The notes under the pieces are model-generated. The model did not search any database and had not been told where the DNA came from. It was given only the letters and a program-made list of their open reading frames with translations. A stretch of 44,463 nucleotides of DNA from Lingula anatina. Its lineage: Eukaryota > Brachiopoda > Lingulata > Lingulida > Lingulidae. Made by a program: the position numbers and the translations under genes. Below are positions 1 through 15,200 of this stretch, one piece after another (the stretch's first letter is position 1; every line of letters begins with the position of its first letter). The stretch covers positions 120,077 to 164,539 of the forward strand of contig NW_019775650.1 in assembly GCF_001039355.2 (NCBI RefSeq), given 5' to 3'.

Positions 1-451
1 GGGGGGGGGGGAGGAGTGGAAGTTTTCATGAAATTTATCATTATGTTTCATAGAATATTTTCTTTTAAAGAAAGCAAAATTGAGACCTAACGCAAAATAG
101 TTAAAATTTGTGAATATTTACCCCTGTACTTAGTACTAGTAGCTAACTGGCTCAAATTATAGTTGAAAAACTACCTGGCTATTAGTATAACTAAAGACAC
201 AGCTTGGGTTCACTTGTTCATACCCTTTTCTTTAGTCAAAAGGCTGAAAGATATTAGCTGGAAATCAAAGTTTTAGGTCGAGCAATAAAATAGTTACACT
301 CATTAACAAGTACTTTGTTTTTCTCATTGCCTTTAGCAATCTTTCTCAATTAGGTACATGTGCATCTTGAAGAATTGAGAAATGAAATGAAGAGGAAAAA
401 CTTGATTGCAACCCCCTACTACATACTGTTAAATCCCACGTAACCCCCAGT

Positions 452-501
452 CCCCCCCCCACACACACACACACACACTCTCTCTATCTCTCTCTCTCTC
501 T
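452..501. repeat. (C)n(CA)n(CT)n microsatellite
   Basis: A compound run of C, then CA, then CT repeats, visible directly. Confidence 0.9.
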
Positions 502-1178
502 GTCTTCACCACCAGGTTTACTGACAGATTGCCAAGCAAGGTTTTGTCAAGAATCAACTTCCGAAGTAAGATTTATGGCATTATTGACAAACCATTTCAA
601 ACTGCAACAAAAGTTCCATTGTTTTACGATATGGTGTGTTTACAGTACCTGGGTTTAAAGTTTACAGTAAATCTTTCCTCATACTGAGAACCTGGCATAC
701 GCTTAGAGATATCATAAATTTATATATTTCCCTATATAGGCAGCAGCATTACCTTAGTCTTGTAAATATTCTTGTCAACAGAGAAAATTATTTATAAATT
801 TCTTTAAAAAAAGGCAAGAGACACCCTGAGTTAGAGTATAACAAGTAACTGCTGTGGTCTAGAGGAGGGAATTTTTTATTTTGAATCCATAATCTGAGCT
901 CATTGTGATTTGATGAGGACTGTCCTCTTCTGTATTAATTTAAATTAATTATCAATTAATTAATTAATTTTAAATGATTCACATCCATGAATTAATCTAA
1001 TGACAGGTGCAACAATTTCAGTATAGACTTATCTTAGTACTTGAAAAAAAGCAGCAGCTGTAACATACCATCAAGAGGCATCAGTGCTGGCTAATTATAA
1101 GAATTAGATCAAAGATATAGACAATTCCAAATTAAAGTAGTCACAACTGGCATGGGATGTTTTATTTATCTAAATTCA

Positions 1179-1182
<4 letters not shown>

Positions 1183-1227
<45 letters not shown>
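1183..1227. repeat. (GA)n microsatellite
   Basis: Uninterrupted GA dinucleotides, about 22 units. Confidence 0.95.
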
Positions 1228-1230
<3 letters not shown>

Positions 1231-2563
1231 AGCACTGCAGTAATGCTCCTCATCATTCTCTAAAGATGTTATTGACCAGATGAACATGGATCCTGTTTAT
1301 CATCATAATAGGAGATGTGATGGGCTGATATCTGCCCTCAGTGCTCCCATTTACTGGTGTAAGGTATGCTACCACTAGTCTGGGCTAGTAAGCACTGCAT
1401 TGATAGGAATCTACGGAGATATGGTAGCTTGTGTGGAATTGGAGGTGTGAGTCTGATTATGTGTGTGTGTGTGGGGGGGGGGTGCACTTGAAAAAAAGCC
1501 ACTGTATTTGATTTTTTCTACCAACTAGTAAGTTCTCCAATTCACCCATTTGAATAAGATATATTATGGCGAAAATGTCATTTTAATGCTTAAAATCCAG
1601 TTGAACCTTTGGTTTGTAACATATCAAAGCTCAGCAAATTTAAGTACAGTACTATTAAGCTCAATCCCATTGTTCTTTTCCAGTCAAAACATAGGAATAT
1701 CCCAGTTATTTGCTGTTTTTTTTTTTTTGCCTCAACATTTTACCCACGAAAACCTCACATTTTCCGAACAGATGACTCATTGTGTCAGTAAGAAGTCAGA
1801 TTATTAGTACATGTATTCTGTGATTGGAAATGCTAGCCATATTATAATGTAAATAAGGAGTGATGCAATTACACATCTGTCTGGGCAGTCTGTCTGCGTT
1901 TTTCTTGATGCAGTTATAACTCAATAAATTCAAACAACTTGGCTTTATCAGTGATTTCCGTCAAGAAAGTTTTGTCTTAGTTATACAAGTTTTACAGGTT
2001 CTGAATAATTTTCCTGGAAATTTGTAGTTGGCTTTGTGTCAGAAAGTACATTTTTGTAAGAGTCTATAAATGAGGAATCTTGCAGAACTGTCATATTTGA
2101 GAACAAGTGAAGCTGTACAAAATTTTAACCAGATGCCATAACACAGCCTTGCTGTATCAGTGGGTGCATGGTTATATATGAAGGTAAAGGGTAGACTGAA
2201 ATTACTGTGTAATTACACCACTTATCCAATCATCAGTGACTAATTATGATGTTAGCTGGAGCACAGGTGAGGCCAGGTGAGGGGGAGGCCGCGTTCACAC
2301 TTGAACCAACTTAAGCACACCATCTAAATTCAGGACTGCTTGTAGGCCAGGGTAACAAACTTGTGCAGTGCACAGCACAAACTGGAGATGTTGTTGTATC
2401 AAAGACCAAGTGTGGACATCCCTCTATAAAATGCTTAGAAGTCAGATGATGGATTAGTTACATTGGTACCAATTGGGGCTCTTGAATATGCTATGGCTAA
2501 TATGTGTTGATTTTTTTCACAGCTTATGGCAGTTCTTAAATTTTAAATTATGTTAACTGCATA

Positions 2564-2616
2564 CTAATAAATAAATAGATAAATAAATAAATAAATACAT
2601 TATTATTATTATTATT
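2564..2616. repeat. (TAAA)n / (ATT)n microsatellite
   Basis: A TAAA/TAGA tetranucleotide run followed directly by ATT trinucleotides. Confidence 0.85.
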
Positions 2617-5600
2617 CCGTCTGCCGCAAGTTTAAATTCACACAACAGATGGGTACCAGTAGATTGAACAACCCTGAACAAACGGCCCAAACCCAGTCAT
2701 ATTCATCATTATTATTGTGAATCATATCTATTGCTTTTTATGCCCAGGCTTGGGATGGAAATTAGTATAGCTAATTAATTCTCCTAGGTCACTAGCTGTT
2801 AGGCTTATACTGGGGTTTAATGGATGAAATATGGCATTGACTCAGTAGATTCGAACAACATAGATTAATAACCCTTCTCCCTGTCTCCCCTTTTTTTCTC
2901 TGGGGGGGGGGGGGGAGGGAGGTACGCTTAAAGTTGGTACGATTTTTTTTTTTTTTGAATAGTTGTCTTAGTATCCAAAAGACTTATTTCGAGTATCCTA
3001 AATGAATTATCATGACATGCAAAAATACAGAATTATAAAAAATGAGGCATTTGGAATTTTTTAGTATTATACAATTTTTTAGTATGTTGTGTTTTTCTGG
3101 AATTCACTCTTCTTTATGTGCTTGTTCTTACATGATATGTATACCCCCACCTCCACATTTATTGTTTTTTCTCCAAACTCTCTTTCAAGTTATTTTTGAA
3201 TGCTCCTCATTGCCATAAAAGCAGATTCTCAAAATAAGATGTTGTGAAAAAAACAAACCAGAAGGCTGTTGATATCAGCTTTCTCTGAGCACAGTAGATA
3301 GAAGTTACAATGCCTTCATTATATCTTGTTAGAAATGATAAGAACAAGGCAGCAGACATCTATATTGGTTTGTAACTGTGTTATTGGGCTTCTGTCCAAC
3401 ATTAACAAAACTCCAGGCTCTGAGGGCTGGATTGAAGTTATAGGGTTACTGCTGCTTTGAGGTTAACTAAATATTCTCTCTCTTAGTTGGTTTTTCATGT
3501 TATGAATGCATACACATATTGGAAAAATACCGGAAAAAAGTTTATTCTGTGCATTAAATGTTGTTTGCTTCAAGTGCAGATCGATTCATTGTTGTTCTTT
3601 TGGTTTCTGGACTAGATTATCAGAATGAAAATGCAATGTATTGATCACATTATCATATTATGATGATAGAGCTTTATATTAATTAATATTAAGCACCTTT
3701 CCAAAAAGTAATAAATGGGCACTTTCAAAGCAGCAGTATTTCTTCTAATCATACAAGGTGTATTAAACAGATTGAAACCTTTAGATATCAACTCACATCT
3801 TGCAGACTAAAATTCAATCAGTAAGGACCATTTGAGAGTTGATGTTGATACTCAGGGCAGTTTTTCTTAATCCACCTCATTGATAAAAGTTCTTTGGTAA
3901 GGGAAAGATATCTCGAGTGGCTTCTGTTCTTCCAATTAATATGTTCAGATGATCCAGGTGACTGGGATAAAATACCATCTCTGGAAATTGTGGTAAATAA
4001 GGTTAAGTTTGGTTAAGTTCATGGAGGGATTGTGGTATATTAAACTTTAAAAGTGGACTGTAACTGTTTGTTTGATTGATCGAATCAATTTTTTTTTCAA
4101 CATTTTAATCGGGTAGTAAGCAAAGATAAATTCGTTTTGATTACTAGTACTTTAGTTTTTCTCTTTGAACAAAATAAAGGGGAATTGTAAATCACTTGCA
4201 TGGTAGACCTTTTGAAAGAAACTTTCTGTGAGCTCTGGCAGTTATCGGGGAAGATTGCAGAATCCAGAAATATTCTCAGAAATTCCAGGTAACATAGCCC
4301 CATCTTATGGGTTTTATGACCTGTAGCTGTCTTGTTTGTGAATGCCTGGGATGCAAAGCACATTTTCAAAGAGATGTTCTAATCTAAACTATGTCTGAAA
4401 GATATGCTAGGCTAGGAGCACTATCAAAGGTGATGTCTTTTTTTTTCTGGAATGAATCAGATGCCTTACATATGAATGAGAGATCTGTCTAACTGGAAGC
4501 CTAAGGGATGATAACTTAAGGTTAGAGCAGCCTTTTTTTAAAATTTTCATGAGAAACGCTGAGGGTTTTCCTGTATTCATTTTACTGTTTGAAATTTAAT
4601 CATATTCACCATTATGTTTAATTATTCATTATTTTTAAAACTTGAATTACTATGGAATTTTGGAAAGAAAAAATAATAAAATTTCTAGTCTTCTTCTTGG
4701 ATAATCTTCACATTTCTAGTACTTTTTTTAAAACCAGAACTGTACTGTGTTCTAAACTCATATAATGTATTAGAAATTGTAGATTGATAGGTGTTTGCTG
4801 GAATATAGTACTGTACATTTTGTTTTAAATTCCAGAAAAGATTCTTATTTTACTTTTTAATCAAACAAAGGCACTCTTGTTCCTTGCATTTTTGTTCTGC
4901 CCACAGGTGCAATAATTTCATTTCTTAAAAAAGCTCTACGTTAAAAATACACATGTAAGAGACATAAGAATAAGGTATTCAAGAAGAAAATGGTAAGATT
5001 AAAGAGAGCTAAAATTCCTCAAATTAACCTGAAATCTGAACAACTTTCTTATTTGGGATGAGTATACATGTTCATGTAGGAAATTCAACCTTTGCTATTT
5101 GATTACATACCTGTGGTAAACATGATAAGGAGGAACTGGTATGACCTTACTTATGTTTATAGATTGTACTTCCATGATTTACGTGCAAATTTCAATCGGG
5201 TTAACCTGCTTCTAAAAGTACTTATATTAGAGTGCTGTGATTTTTTGTAGAAGTAGTACTTAGTAATTTGGCTATATCAAAATGCTTACGGAGATATATA
5301 TGTTAATTAATTATGTTGTAATTGCCTTCTGAAGAGCAAAGTCAGACAATGTCTGTTTATAAAACCCCCTCTTTAATTAATGTAGTATCATCACTTGGAT
5401 AGGGTTACTGACTGCAACTGTTACATTAATTGCAGCATATATAGTTATCCAATGCTTTCCATAATTAAGAGGTTAGGTACCAAAGCTAGTTTTGTCTCTT
5501 GCAACATAGTTGTTGAAAAAACTTCAGATTGTAAACTGCTAGTCTATAAGATGATGTAATAATATTTGGTTAAGCGCATTCATAGAGTTTTCTGGGGTAT

Positions 5601-6011
5601 TCTTTTTAGTAATTATATATCATGAAGTAGTTTTCTTGTCTTCAAGTACAAGAACATTTCTATACTTGTATTAAGAAAATACAGGTACCCTTTAATGCTC
5701 TTCACTTAGAAGTGGAAAATTTTTCAGTATGTGCTAAGGTACAATATTTGATGAAAGACTTTTGTAAGTTTCCTTTTAGAAAACTTGATTCTGTGATAAA
5801 ATTCAATTGTAAAATTTGAAATTGCTGTGGAAGAGCCTCACTGTTTAGATGATAGGTAAGATTGGTAAAACTTTTGAATTTGTAAATGGTTGTAAAGAAA
5901 GACAGATGGGCATTTTAAGACAGGCAGGCAGACAAACAAGTAAACTAATGAAGGAATAAAGTTATTATTTTCAATAATAATACTGTTATTATATATTTCA
6001 GGTCTTCCATC

Positions 6012-6081
6012 ATGACTCCCAGACTATGGTGCTGTTTGCTTTTATCCACTACATTACTTGCCTTTGTGGCAGTATCCCATG
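6012..6081 (+). CDS. ITGB: Integrin beta coding exon 1: signal peptide
   Basis: Encodes [20 protein letters not shown], a classic hydrophobic signal sequence. The exon itself begins at 6002 after TTTCAG, so ten bases of 5' UTR precede the ATG. The donor is G|GTGAGT and the exon ends in phase 1. Cleavage near SHG-Q is likely. Confidence 0.92.
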
Positions 6082-8524
6082 GTGAGTAAGGATCCACCAT
6101 CTTGGGTTTGGAGGCCATTTTAAGAAACCAAAATCATAACTTTTCAAGAAAGTTTTTTTTCTGTGAAAATTAAATAACACTTGGTATTTGTATGGGGCAT
6201 TACTGTCTGACATGTCAGAAATATGAAGTATAGATAAATGGATAAGTGTAATGTGTATGCTTGATAAAAAAAACATGTTAAAATGAAGATATTTGAAAAT
6301 TGAAAGATAACTGTGTGCATATATATGTGTATATGTGTATTTATATGTATATATATTTCAATAAACCGGCAGTCCCTTTAGTTAAAACTCTGTTATGGCA
6401 TGTGTGTTCCTTGTTACCTCAGGTCAGGAAGCAGATGTCACTGCCACCAGTCTGTGTCGCAAGATGACCAACTGTAGTGCCTGCATTGCTGGGGGACCTC
6501 TCTGTGCTTGGTGTAAAGAACAAGTGAGTTAAACTAGGTCACCTTGACCTATTTATGTATAATTTTTGTATAAAATGAAGATGGAAAATACAAAAAGAAA
6601 AATCACTATTTTGTTTGAAGAGCTGTCGCAGACCCAGTTGAAATAGTCGGATGTTATATCTTTTGAAATAAGGCTAGAGATTAAGTCCAGCTGTTTAGGA
6701 CCCAAAAAAGAGCGATTTTTAGGGCGTTTTTTAAAGATATATTTCATCAGGTTACTGAAATGCCAGTGCAATCATCTCCGAGTGTGAAATGAGCCATTAG
6801 TGTAGTCGATAATGTTTTTATATGTTGACTGACATCTACAATGTTGACTGACTTTAGAAATTATCTAAAGGCTTACTAATTTTTCTATTCTTAAAATTTC
6901 GGATCAATGACCTACAAATGGATTGTGTAAAACTTTAGACTTTATTTTTTAAAGTTTTTCTGAAAATTCTAGATCACCGACGTGAAGGAGGAGCAGAGCA
7001 GACACAGATGTGATATATTAGCCAATCATCTGAAAGGCGGTTGTGCACAGGTCGACATTGTCAATCCTGACCATGATATTAACCCCACCAAGGTGCATAT
7101 ATTAGCCCTTTATTCCAATTCTTTAAACAGACTTATATTTAAAAATACTTACTGTTTTCCTCATGAGGACTTATGCTGATGACAGATCGTGATTGATGAA
7201 ATCATTATATTGGAGCTCTGGATTGAATGGTCTGAGTTATGAGATGAAAGGTGATTCAGACATTGGAGCTAAATTGGACTAATAAGGGCATCTTATGAGG
7301 TATAATTAATAGTTTTAATCTTAGACCATATAGACTGTCGCAATGTTAGGTGTGACAATGTAAATTTGATTCTTGCTCATATCTTTATTCTATTCATCAG
7401 GACACTCCACCCAGGTCGGGTTCTATGACAGAGAAGCCCATCCAGCTTTCACCTCAGGAGATGAAGATCAAAGTTAGACCAAGTAAGTAAAATAAAGGTA
7501 TAAACTGGGTTCAAACTGGGTACAAAATGGGTGAAGCAGGTTCATACTTTGTGTATAAACTGAGTGAAGATGTGTTCAGAATTTGGGTGTAAAATGGGTG
7601 CAAGCAGGTTCAAAATTTAAACAAACTCCGTTTAAGCGGGTTCTAAATTTGATGATAAAATGGGTGGAAGTATTTAAAAACACCAGACTTAAACATGGTG
7701 CAGACAAACTCAGTACCTCAGTGTACCTCCAGTCTGCCATGGCCTCCTCCTCTGAGTAAAGCATGTTTCTCTGTGTATTATTTCAGACAAGCCAGTAAAT
7801 TTCAAGGTCCATTTCAAGCTGGCTGAGAACTATCCTGTGGATCTGTACTACTTGATGGACATGTCCAGGTCTATGAATATACACAGGGAGAAACTGGCCG
7901 CACTGGGAGTTAAGATCTGTAAGTGAACGTGCTTTTAAAAAAAAGGAAAGTAATGAATTTTTAATTGTGAAAATAATCATGTTTTCCATCTACAATCTTT
8001 TATGTATTAATTTTTTAATCTTTTTTCCAGCTAATGAAATGGCTGCAATTACCGAAGATTTTAGACTTGGTTTCGGCTCCTACGTTGATAAGGTCACCAT
8101 GCCTTATGTCAGTATTTATGCCCCAAAGTAAGGAGTAAAAAATGCATTACATATAATTAAACCAGCAGTCTTATTTGCTCGGTATTTTAGAAAATCAAAC
8201 TTGTGTTTATTTTATATTATTGATAGGTAACATTGTTTTGTATAATTATGATTGATAACTGTGGTCATCAATTCAAATTTTGTACCTGAAAATCAGTTAA
8301 AATAATTCAAAATTGGAAATTGTTCATTAAATTAATAACATTTTTAGGGAGGAAAAATGTCAGGGTTTTTTATTATATAATAATAATCTTTATTGAGCAC
8401 TAAAATGTGTACACGTTACATTTTACAGGCTTTCTACACTAGTCATAACAATTTAACAACAATTATACAAATCTATACAAATACTTATGGAACATATTCA
8501 AATGGGAACATATGCCACCCACTA

Positions 8525-8581
<57 letters not shown>

Positions 8582-11500
8582 TTTTTTTTTTCCCTGTGAT
8601 TTCCAGGCTGAACAACCCTTGCTCAGAAAGTGATAAATGTGCTGCCCCCTATGGTTACAGACATGAACTAAGTCTTACTAATGATGCTAAGATATTTTCT
8701 GTAAGTACTTTCCTCCTACTCACTGTTTGTGTTCTAGAGATAAGATTTTCATGTCTTTGAACAAAGTCAGATGTGTCATAAAGTTATAAGAATATAAAAT
8801 TTTGTCAAAAAACGCCCATGACTTTTTGTGTTATGATGCTAACTAACAAAAAAAAAAAAAAAAACACCTCTTTGGCAGGAGAAAGAATATAAAGGTAAAG
8901 TGATAATATTATATTGTTGTTGATGTTGTAGGAAAAAGTGCTAGCCACCCCCATATCTGGTAATCTTGACGTCCCTGAGGGGGGCTTTGATGCTGTAGTC
9001 CAGGCTGTTGTCTGTGAGGTGAGCAGTAAAATTAATAGATTCTATAGAGAATTAGAAAACGTTGATTATTTGGCAATGTTTTACTTTGGTAGAAGGACCA
9101 GATTTTTCTTATAAACCACAAATCAGTTAAGTTAATTTCAGTGTTAATAAAAGTGTCACTGAGTTAATTTCAGTGTTTTACGAAGCAGTAGGATTTATTT
9201 ATAGTACTCAGATAAATGGACAGTATCAGGACTGCTGTATATATTGAATACATCACTAATAACAAATTGAACTATTCTAAATATGAAGATAGAATATCAA
9301 CATGTTCTTCACTTTATTTATAACTACAAGATTTTGTTCATAAAATGATTGTGAGTTTGTTTCAGGATACAGACTGACATTGACAACCTCAACTGTTACA
9401 GTACCACTATGAGTACATGTTTTATTATACACAAGGGGAATAGTTTTCAGTTACATAAATCTCATTTTCAGATTATTTTTTTAATGACTCTTATAGTCAT
9501 GCCAATGTCTGATTAAATGTTTGTAATTTAAAAGCTGTTCTACAGGAACTCACAAGTTCAAAGATACAATGTTTCAACCATCTATTTGACATTACAGAAG
9601 CAAATAGGCTGGAGAAATCCTTCCAGAAAGCTGCTGATCTTGAGTTCTGATTCTGGGGTTCATTTGGCAGGGGATGGCTATGTATGTGCAGTATAGATAT
9701 CATATAATTATAAGTGTCCTTAGGCTGTGGGATATGAATGGGGTGTAGGGTATAACTCTTAGATATAGAACACTGGAATAATTAATACACTGACAAAGGA
9801 AGATGAAAGAAACTGATGAAGTCTGTGTCCAAAGATGTTCTATGGCCAGAGAGGTTCTGGCAGAAAGCCAGACCATTGTCTACACAAAAGTAAAAACTAG
9901 GAAAGACACACGTTCAGGAAGTAGGCAACTGGACAGACAGATTGCCAGACAGAACAGAAAGAAGACAGAAAACTGATTGACAGACAGACAGACCAACATA
10001 CAGACAAGATAGTTGTGCAGTCGAGCAGACAGACATTAAGGCACACTGCTACACAGATGACATGGGTCTAAAGTCAATAACAACACAATCACTACATTGT
10101 TGGCACAAAACAGACATGTTGACAAGAAGGAAAGGACTTACGACTGCTCAGTAACCATGATAATCAGCCCCTGTGGTGGAGGCCAATGTCTCTTTATGAT
10201 TATATTAGTCGGTGCACATAACTCTGTATGCTATATTTACAGGAAACCGTTGGGTGGCGGAGTCCGTCTCGTAGACTTCTGATCATGTCCACAGATTCTC
10301 CTTTTCACTCTGCGGGTGACGGCAAGGTTAATACACTCACCAGTAACTGACACAGAGGGTGTCTTCTTACCACAGTGTGCTCTTTCTACAGTTTTTGTCT
10401 TAGAAAATAGGGAGGAAAAGGGGATTTTTTAATTTAAAAATAAATAAAAAAAGGGGTGGACTTATTAAACGTGGATGGTGATACCCTCATTTTGCCATGT
10501 GCTGTAACATTGTTTTTGTTCAGTGCATTTGTTTTATGTGTTTATTAAAATTGGGTAATGGTATTTCTTCAGTTTAATGAAAACTACAAGGTGGAGAATA
10601 CATTTGAACTGCAGAGAGCACAGTGCATTTATAATTTGATGTGATTTGCACGTGTTTTATTTCAAACTGTTGTTACCCCTCCCTTCATCCCCCCTCAACC
10701 CCCCCCCTCTGACCCCTCCCCTCTCTTTTACTAGTATTTTGTTTTCTCTACTCTGTCTTCCATAGTCATAGATTTTGGATTTTACTTTTCTTTGCTCTTT
10801 ATAAAAAAACATGCATCATAACCTTTAGTGTTCTGCACTTTTCCATTCAATTTGGGTCTGCCGAACATAATGCATTAAGTCTTAGTTGACTGTTTGATTA
10901 CATTCTAAACACAGTAATCCAAACTGACTGCAGACAGCTTGCCTTAGTAACAGTAGGGATAGCTGGGGCAACTGTGAGATCAGATTGGCCTTCTGTGGTG
11001 AGCTAACCGTAATCCGACTTCTTAATGAATCAGTACAGTCATAAGTTAGGATGACCCAAGTTGGCTGGAAAAGCACCTTAAATGTGGTTCTTAACTTAAC
11101 AATTTACACTTACCATCACTTTAACTTAGTGTAACTTAGTTAATACTAAGTGTATTTTAGTTGTGAACAATATCTTAAGTTCTTACTACTTTTGTGTTTT
11201 GTTTTGTTGTGTATTTAAGTTAATTTTTTGTTTAGATTGCCAACCTTTTTATTTGACACATAAACAGTTCTGAGTGTGCTATCCCATTAATTATTCTTTT
11301 AAAGATTTCTAAATTCTCTCTATCTTACATGAGTGTTTGCGTTTTAGTAAAAGATATGAAAATTATTTGATGTTCAAGTCATTTACTGATTGATTCAAAT
11401 GATACTTTTTAAATTAAATTAACAAAATATTGATTTTTCTTAAAAAAATGATATCATTGCTGTTTTATTAAAAAGGAAAACAGATACACTCATTCTGATT

Positions 11501-11916
11501 TTGAGTTAAAAGTAATTCAAAAGTTAAGAAAAGGTAATGTGACCATTACTGTGGAAGCATGCATGTGAAAAGTATCTTTTGTCTGCATCATATTTTGAAG
11601 TAAACAAATGTTATAGGCAATATATAATAATATATAATATGAGCCCTGAAGATTTATACTCATCATACAATACCTCTTATTACAGCTGGCAGGCATAGTG
11701 AGGCCTAATGACTTAAACTGTCACATGGACGCTGATAACTATTACACAGAATCTCTGAACCAGGTGAGTTATCTGGCACTGTGGCTTTATCTGAGCTTTT
11801 ACATAAGCAGGCCTAGATGCAAGTGTGCACACTCTTCTAATATTACTGTGAGAGACTCTCACAAACACATATACATTGCTAAATTTTCACTCTCTCTCAC
11901 ACACACACACTACCAA

Positions 11917-11968
<52 letters not shown>

Positions 11969-12209
11969 TATATCCACTCCAATATCTCTCCATCTCTCTC
12001 TGTAGGACTATCCATCCATCAGTCAGGTGCGTGAAGTTCTCCAGAACAAGGATGTGGTATTGATATTTGCTGTGACACAGAACCAGTTTAATGTGTACAA
12101 GGAGCTCAGTGACTTCTTCCCCAACTCTCTGACTGGAGAACTCAAGAATGACTCCAGCAACGTGGTACAGCTGATCAAGGAAGTTTACCAGGTAAAGAGA
12201 ATAAGATTG

Positions 12210-12253
<44 letters not shown>

Positions 12254-15200
12254 GATATGATGATAATGAGGATGATTATGAAAATTTATTTCTGAAAATT
12301 ATGCTAGACAAACATTTTGTCTCTTTCTACAAATGTAATCAATATATCACACAAATGTCTTCAGGTCAGCCAAAGCTAGGTTTAAATGACCTGTCAGTTA
12401 TTTAAAACTAAATTACGTGTGAAATGAGAAATGTTAATTATATCTGTAATGGGAAAAATTAAATATAAGTCTGTATAATATTTTAGAATATTTCATCTCA
12501 AGTGGAGCTGAAAACAAATAGTACAGAAGGCATAAGTTTTAAATTCAGATCAGAATGCTTAGGGTGAGTCTTTGTTATATAAAAAAAAAGTTTTTTTGTC
12601 ATATCTTATATACTCCTGCACTTGGCAAAGTTGAAAAAATACAATTAATTTGGATTGCATTTAAGATCTGTAAATTATTTAATTGTAAATTTGCTGATGT
12701 AGCAGTTATTTTTTTTTATTTCAAGCACGTCATTTAGTATAATGTTGTGTAACACATGTTGATAACACATAATTATTTTTTTAGGACCAAAAAGATGAAC
12801 ACAAACAAATGTTTGGGACTGAAAACTGGACAGAGTGTAAGAATTTTGATCTGCTGATGAAATAATAATAACACAATAATATTATAAAATCTTGATCTGA
12901 ATTTGAATACTCTCATTTGTAAGGACCAATTAATTCCTTAGATAACAGGGAAAAATAAAATGAGTAATTCTACTAAATAAGATGTCACAGTACCTAAAGC
13001 TTTTTCATATGATGACGCCCCATAGTTTTTCACATCTGACTTTACTTGACAGTGTTTAATTGTGATACAAAGTGCATATATAAAGTGCATAATTTTATAT
13101 ATATTTTCAAGCTGAAGTAATTCCATGATTCAGTTTCACCTGCTATATAATTTCCCAACAGATGACATTTGATATAGAGATGACAGTAACCTAGTTATTA
13201 ATGATTAAACCCATCAGTTGACCTGGTACATAATTTCCCGCCAGGTGACATTTGATGTTGAGATGACAGTAACCCAGTGTCCAAAGGACCCCACACAGAA
13301 GAGCCGCGTGGTGGAAATCTCCCCTGGTGGTGGTTTGGGAGAGAAACTTGTCCTGAACTTGGAGTTCATGTGCGAGTGTGACTGCGAGCTCCCTGCCAAC
13401 GAGGTATGTTCATGTCACAGCTTGTCAATGATTTAAGTGTCTGCTTAATGGTTTTTACCTTGAACTTACCTTGCTTTTAACTTCAAGACAAACATTACTT
13501 TTTGGGGCCTGAAAATGAATAAGATGGTGATTTTCTGTGCATTACGGTCACTTCACAACAAGAGAAGCAGATGAGCAATCAACTGAATAATGACATCACA
13601 TAGTGTTTAACTGAGATCTCCTCTAATTGTAATTTGCATATTACATCAGAGAGGTCACTGGTGTTTAGCAGGCTCTGTTCTCTTTTAGGAACATCTAAAT
13701 TAAATGCAGTTTTGGTCCTGGTTACACAATGACATAAAACACACAGGACACGCTCATTTTATATAATTTAAATACATTATATATATATATATATATATAT
13801 TCCAGGTGCCATTAAGTCCCCTGTGTGAGGGTCAGGGTACATACCAGTGTGGTATATGTCAGTGTATATATATTATATATATATATTTCAGGTACCATTA
13901 AGTCCACTGTGTGAGGGTCAGGGTACATACCAGTGTGGTATATGTCAGTGTGATACAGGGTTTGCAGGAAGACGCTGTGAGTGTGAGACAGACAAGGAGT
14001 CCACAGAGGCTCTGGATGCACAGTGTAGAAGGTAACAGGCACCTTGGTTACAATCTGTATATCTGTCTGTCTGCTTGCCTGTACATAAGTACATCCATCC
14101 TTTTATTTAAGAGCACACTGGTGCAAAGTAGTAACTAAATGAGATTTAGTTTTGATTGTGGACTTGTGAAACTTTCTTCTAAACTTATTTCCAGGCGCAC
14201 AGGCCCAATTCATACAGACAGTATTTTCTGCTCCAACAAAAGTCAGTGCATATATATGTGTGTGTGTGTGTGTGTTAACTTAGTTGTTATCACTTTTCCA
14301 GACCCAATTCTACAGACCTCACCATCTGCTCTAACAAAGGCCAGTGTATATGTGGGGCGTGTACTTGTTTACCAGATTACCGCGGACCCCTGTGTGAGTG
14401 CAATGACTTCAGCTGTGATAATTTTGAGGATCAGTTGTGTGGTGGTGAGTATTTTGGGATCTTTTTTCAATCAGATTACCGATTTTTATCCAAATATTTG
14501 ATCAATTTAAAAATTGCTTACAGATTGACCAAAGCATCATTGGGAAAGTATATTATGTATGAATGCAAAGCACCAACGCTTACTTTTCATTTGAAAATTT
14601 ATGGTTAAATCAAAGTGAATATCTTTTGATTTCCATGTAAAATGTGATGAATGCCTTCATATGAAAACACCAGCTATCACTACTGTAACTGTAACATGAC
14701 ATAATTATGTTGCCTAAGACAAAAATGTATGCATAAATGTATCATAGACCTGTATCAAGAATATGTATTATTATGATTATCCTGTCTTCGAACATGTATA
14801 ATATGAATATTTCTGTATTCAGGACCTACCAGAGGCACCTGTGTATGTGGGAAGTGTGTGTGTAATGAAGGTTACAGTGGCAATGCCTGTAGCTGTCCAG
14901 AAAGTAAAGAGAACTGTATAGCCTCTAGTGGGGTAAGTGTGTGTATGTGTGTGTGCCTGCGTGTGTGCCTGTGTGTAGGTGTGTGTGTTTGTGTGTGCCT
15001 GTGTGTAAGTGTGTGTGTGTGTGTGTGTGCCTGCGTGCTTGCCTTTGTGTAGGTGTGTAATGAAAGTTATCTGTGTGATACTGCCATTATAACCCTGTGT
15101 GATGGTGACATTTTGTCCTCTCTATTCCAGAAGTGTAATGACTATGAGGTGTGAGTGTGTGCGGAGTCTGTTTAAAATCCAGTACAGCTAAGATGTCATA

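Larger units (their letters stand above)
1..6001. other. Upstream non-coding region of the integrin gene
   Basis: No open reading frame here looks like protein, and I see no splice-bounded exon. The region is AT-rich with several microsatellites. Because the first coding exon is preceded by a good splice acceptor (TTTCAG at 5996-6001), at least one non-coding 5' exon and the promoter should lie in this stretch or further left. I could not locate them. Confidence 0.6.

Noticed and set aside
8393-8599. Tyr-Ile-rich reading frame
   Set aside because: Mostly translated (TA)n repeat in an intron.
11698-12063. 121-residue frame across two integrin exons
   Set aside because: It reads through a donor, a CA/CT microsatellite and the next acceptor; the true exons are 11686-11763 and 12006-12191.
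14858-15052. Long Val/Cys-rich reading frame
   Set aside because: It begins in real integrin exon 17, but everything after 14932 is translated GT microsatellite past the donor.
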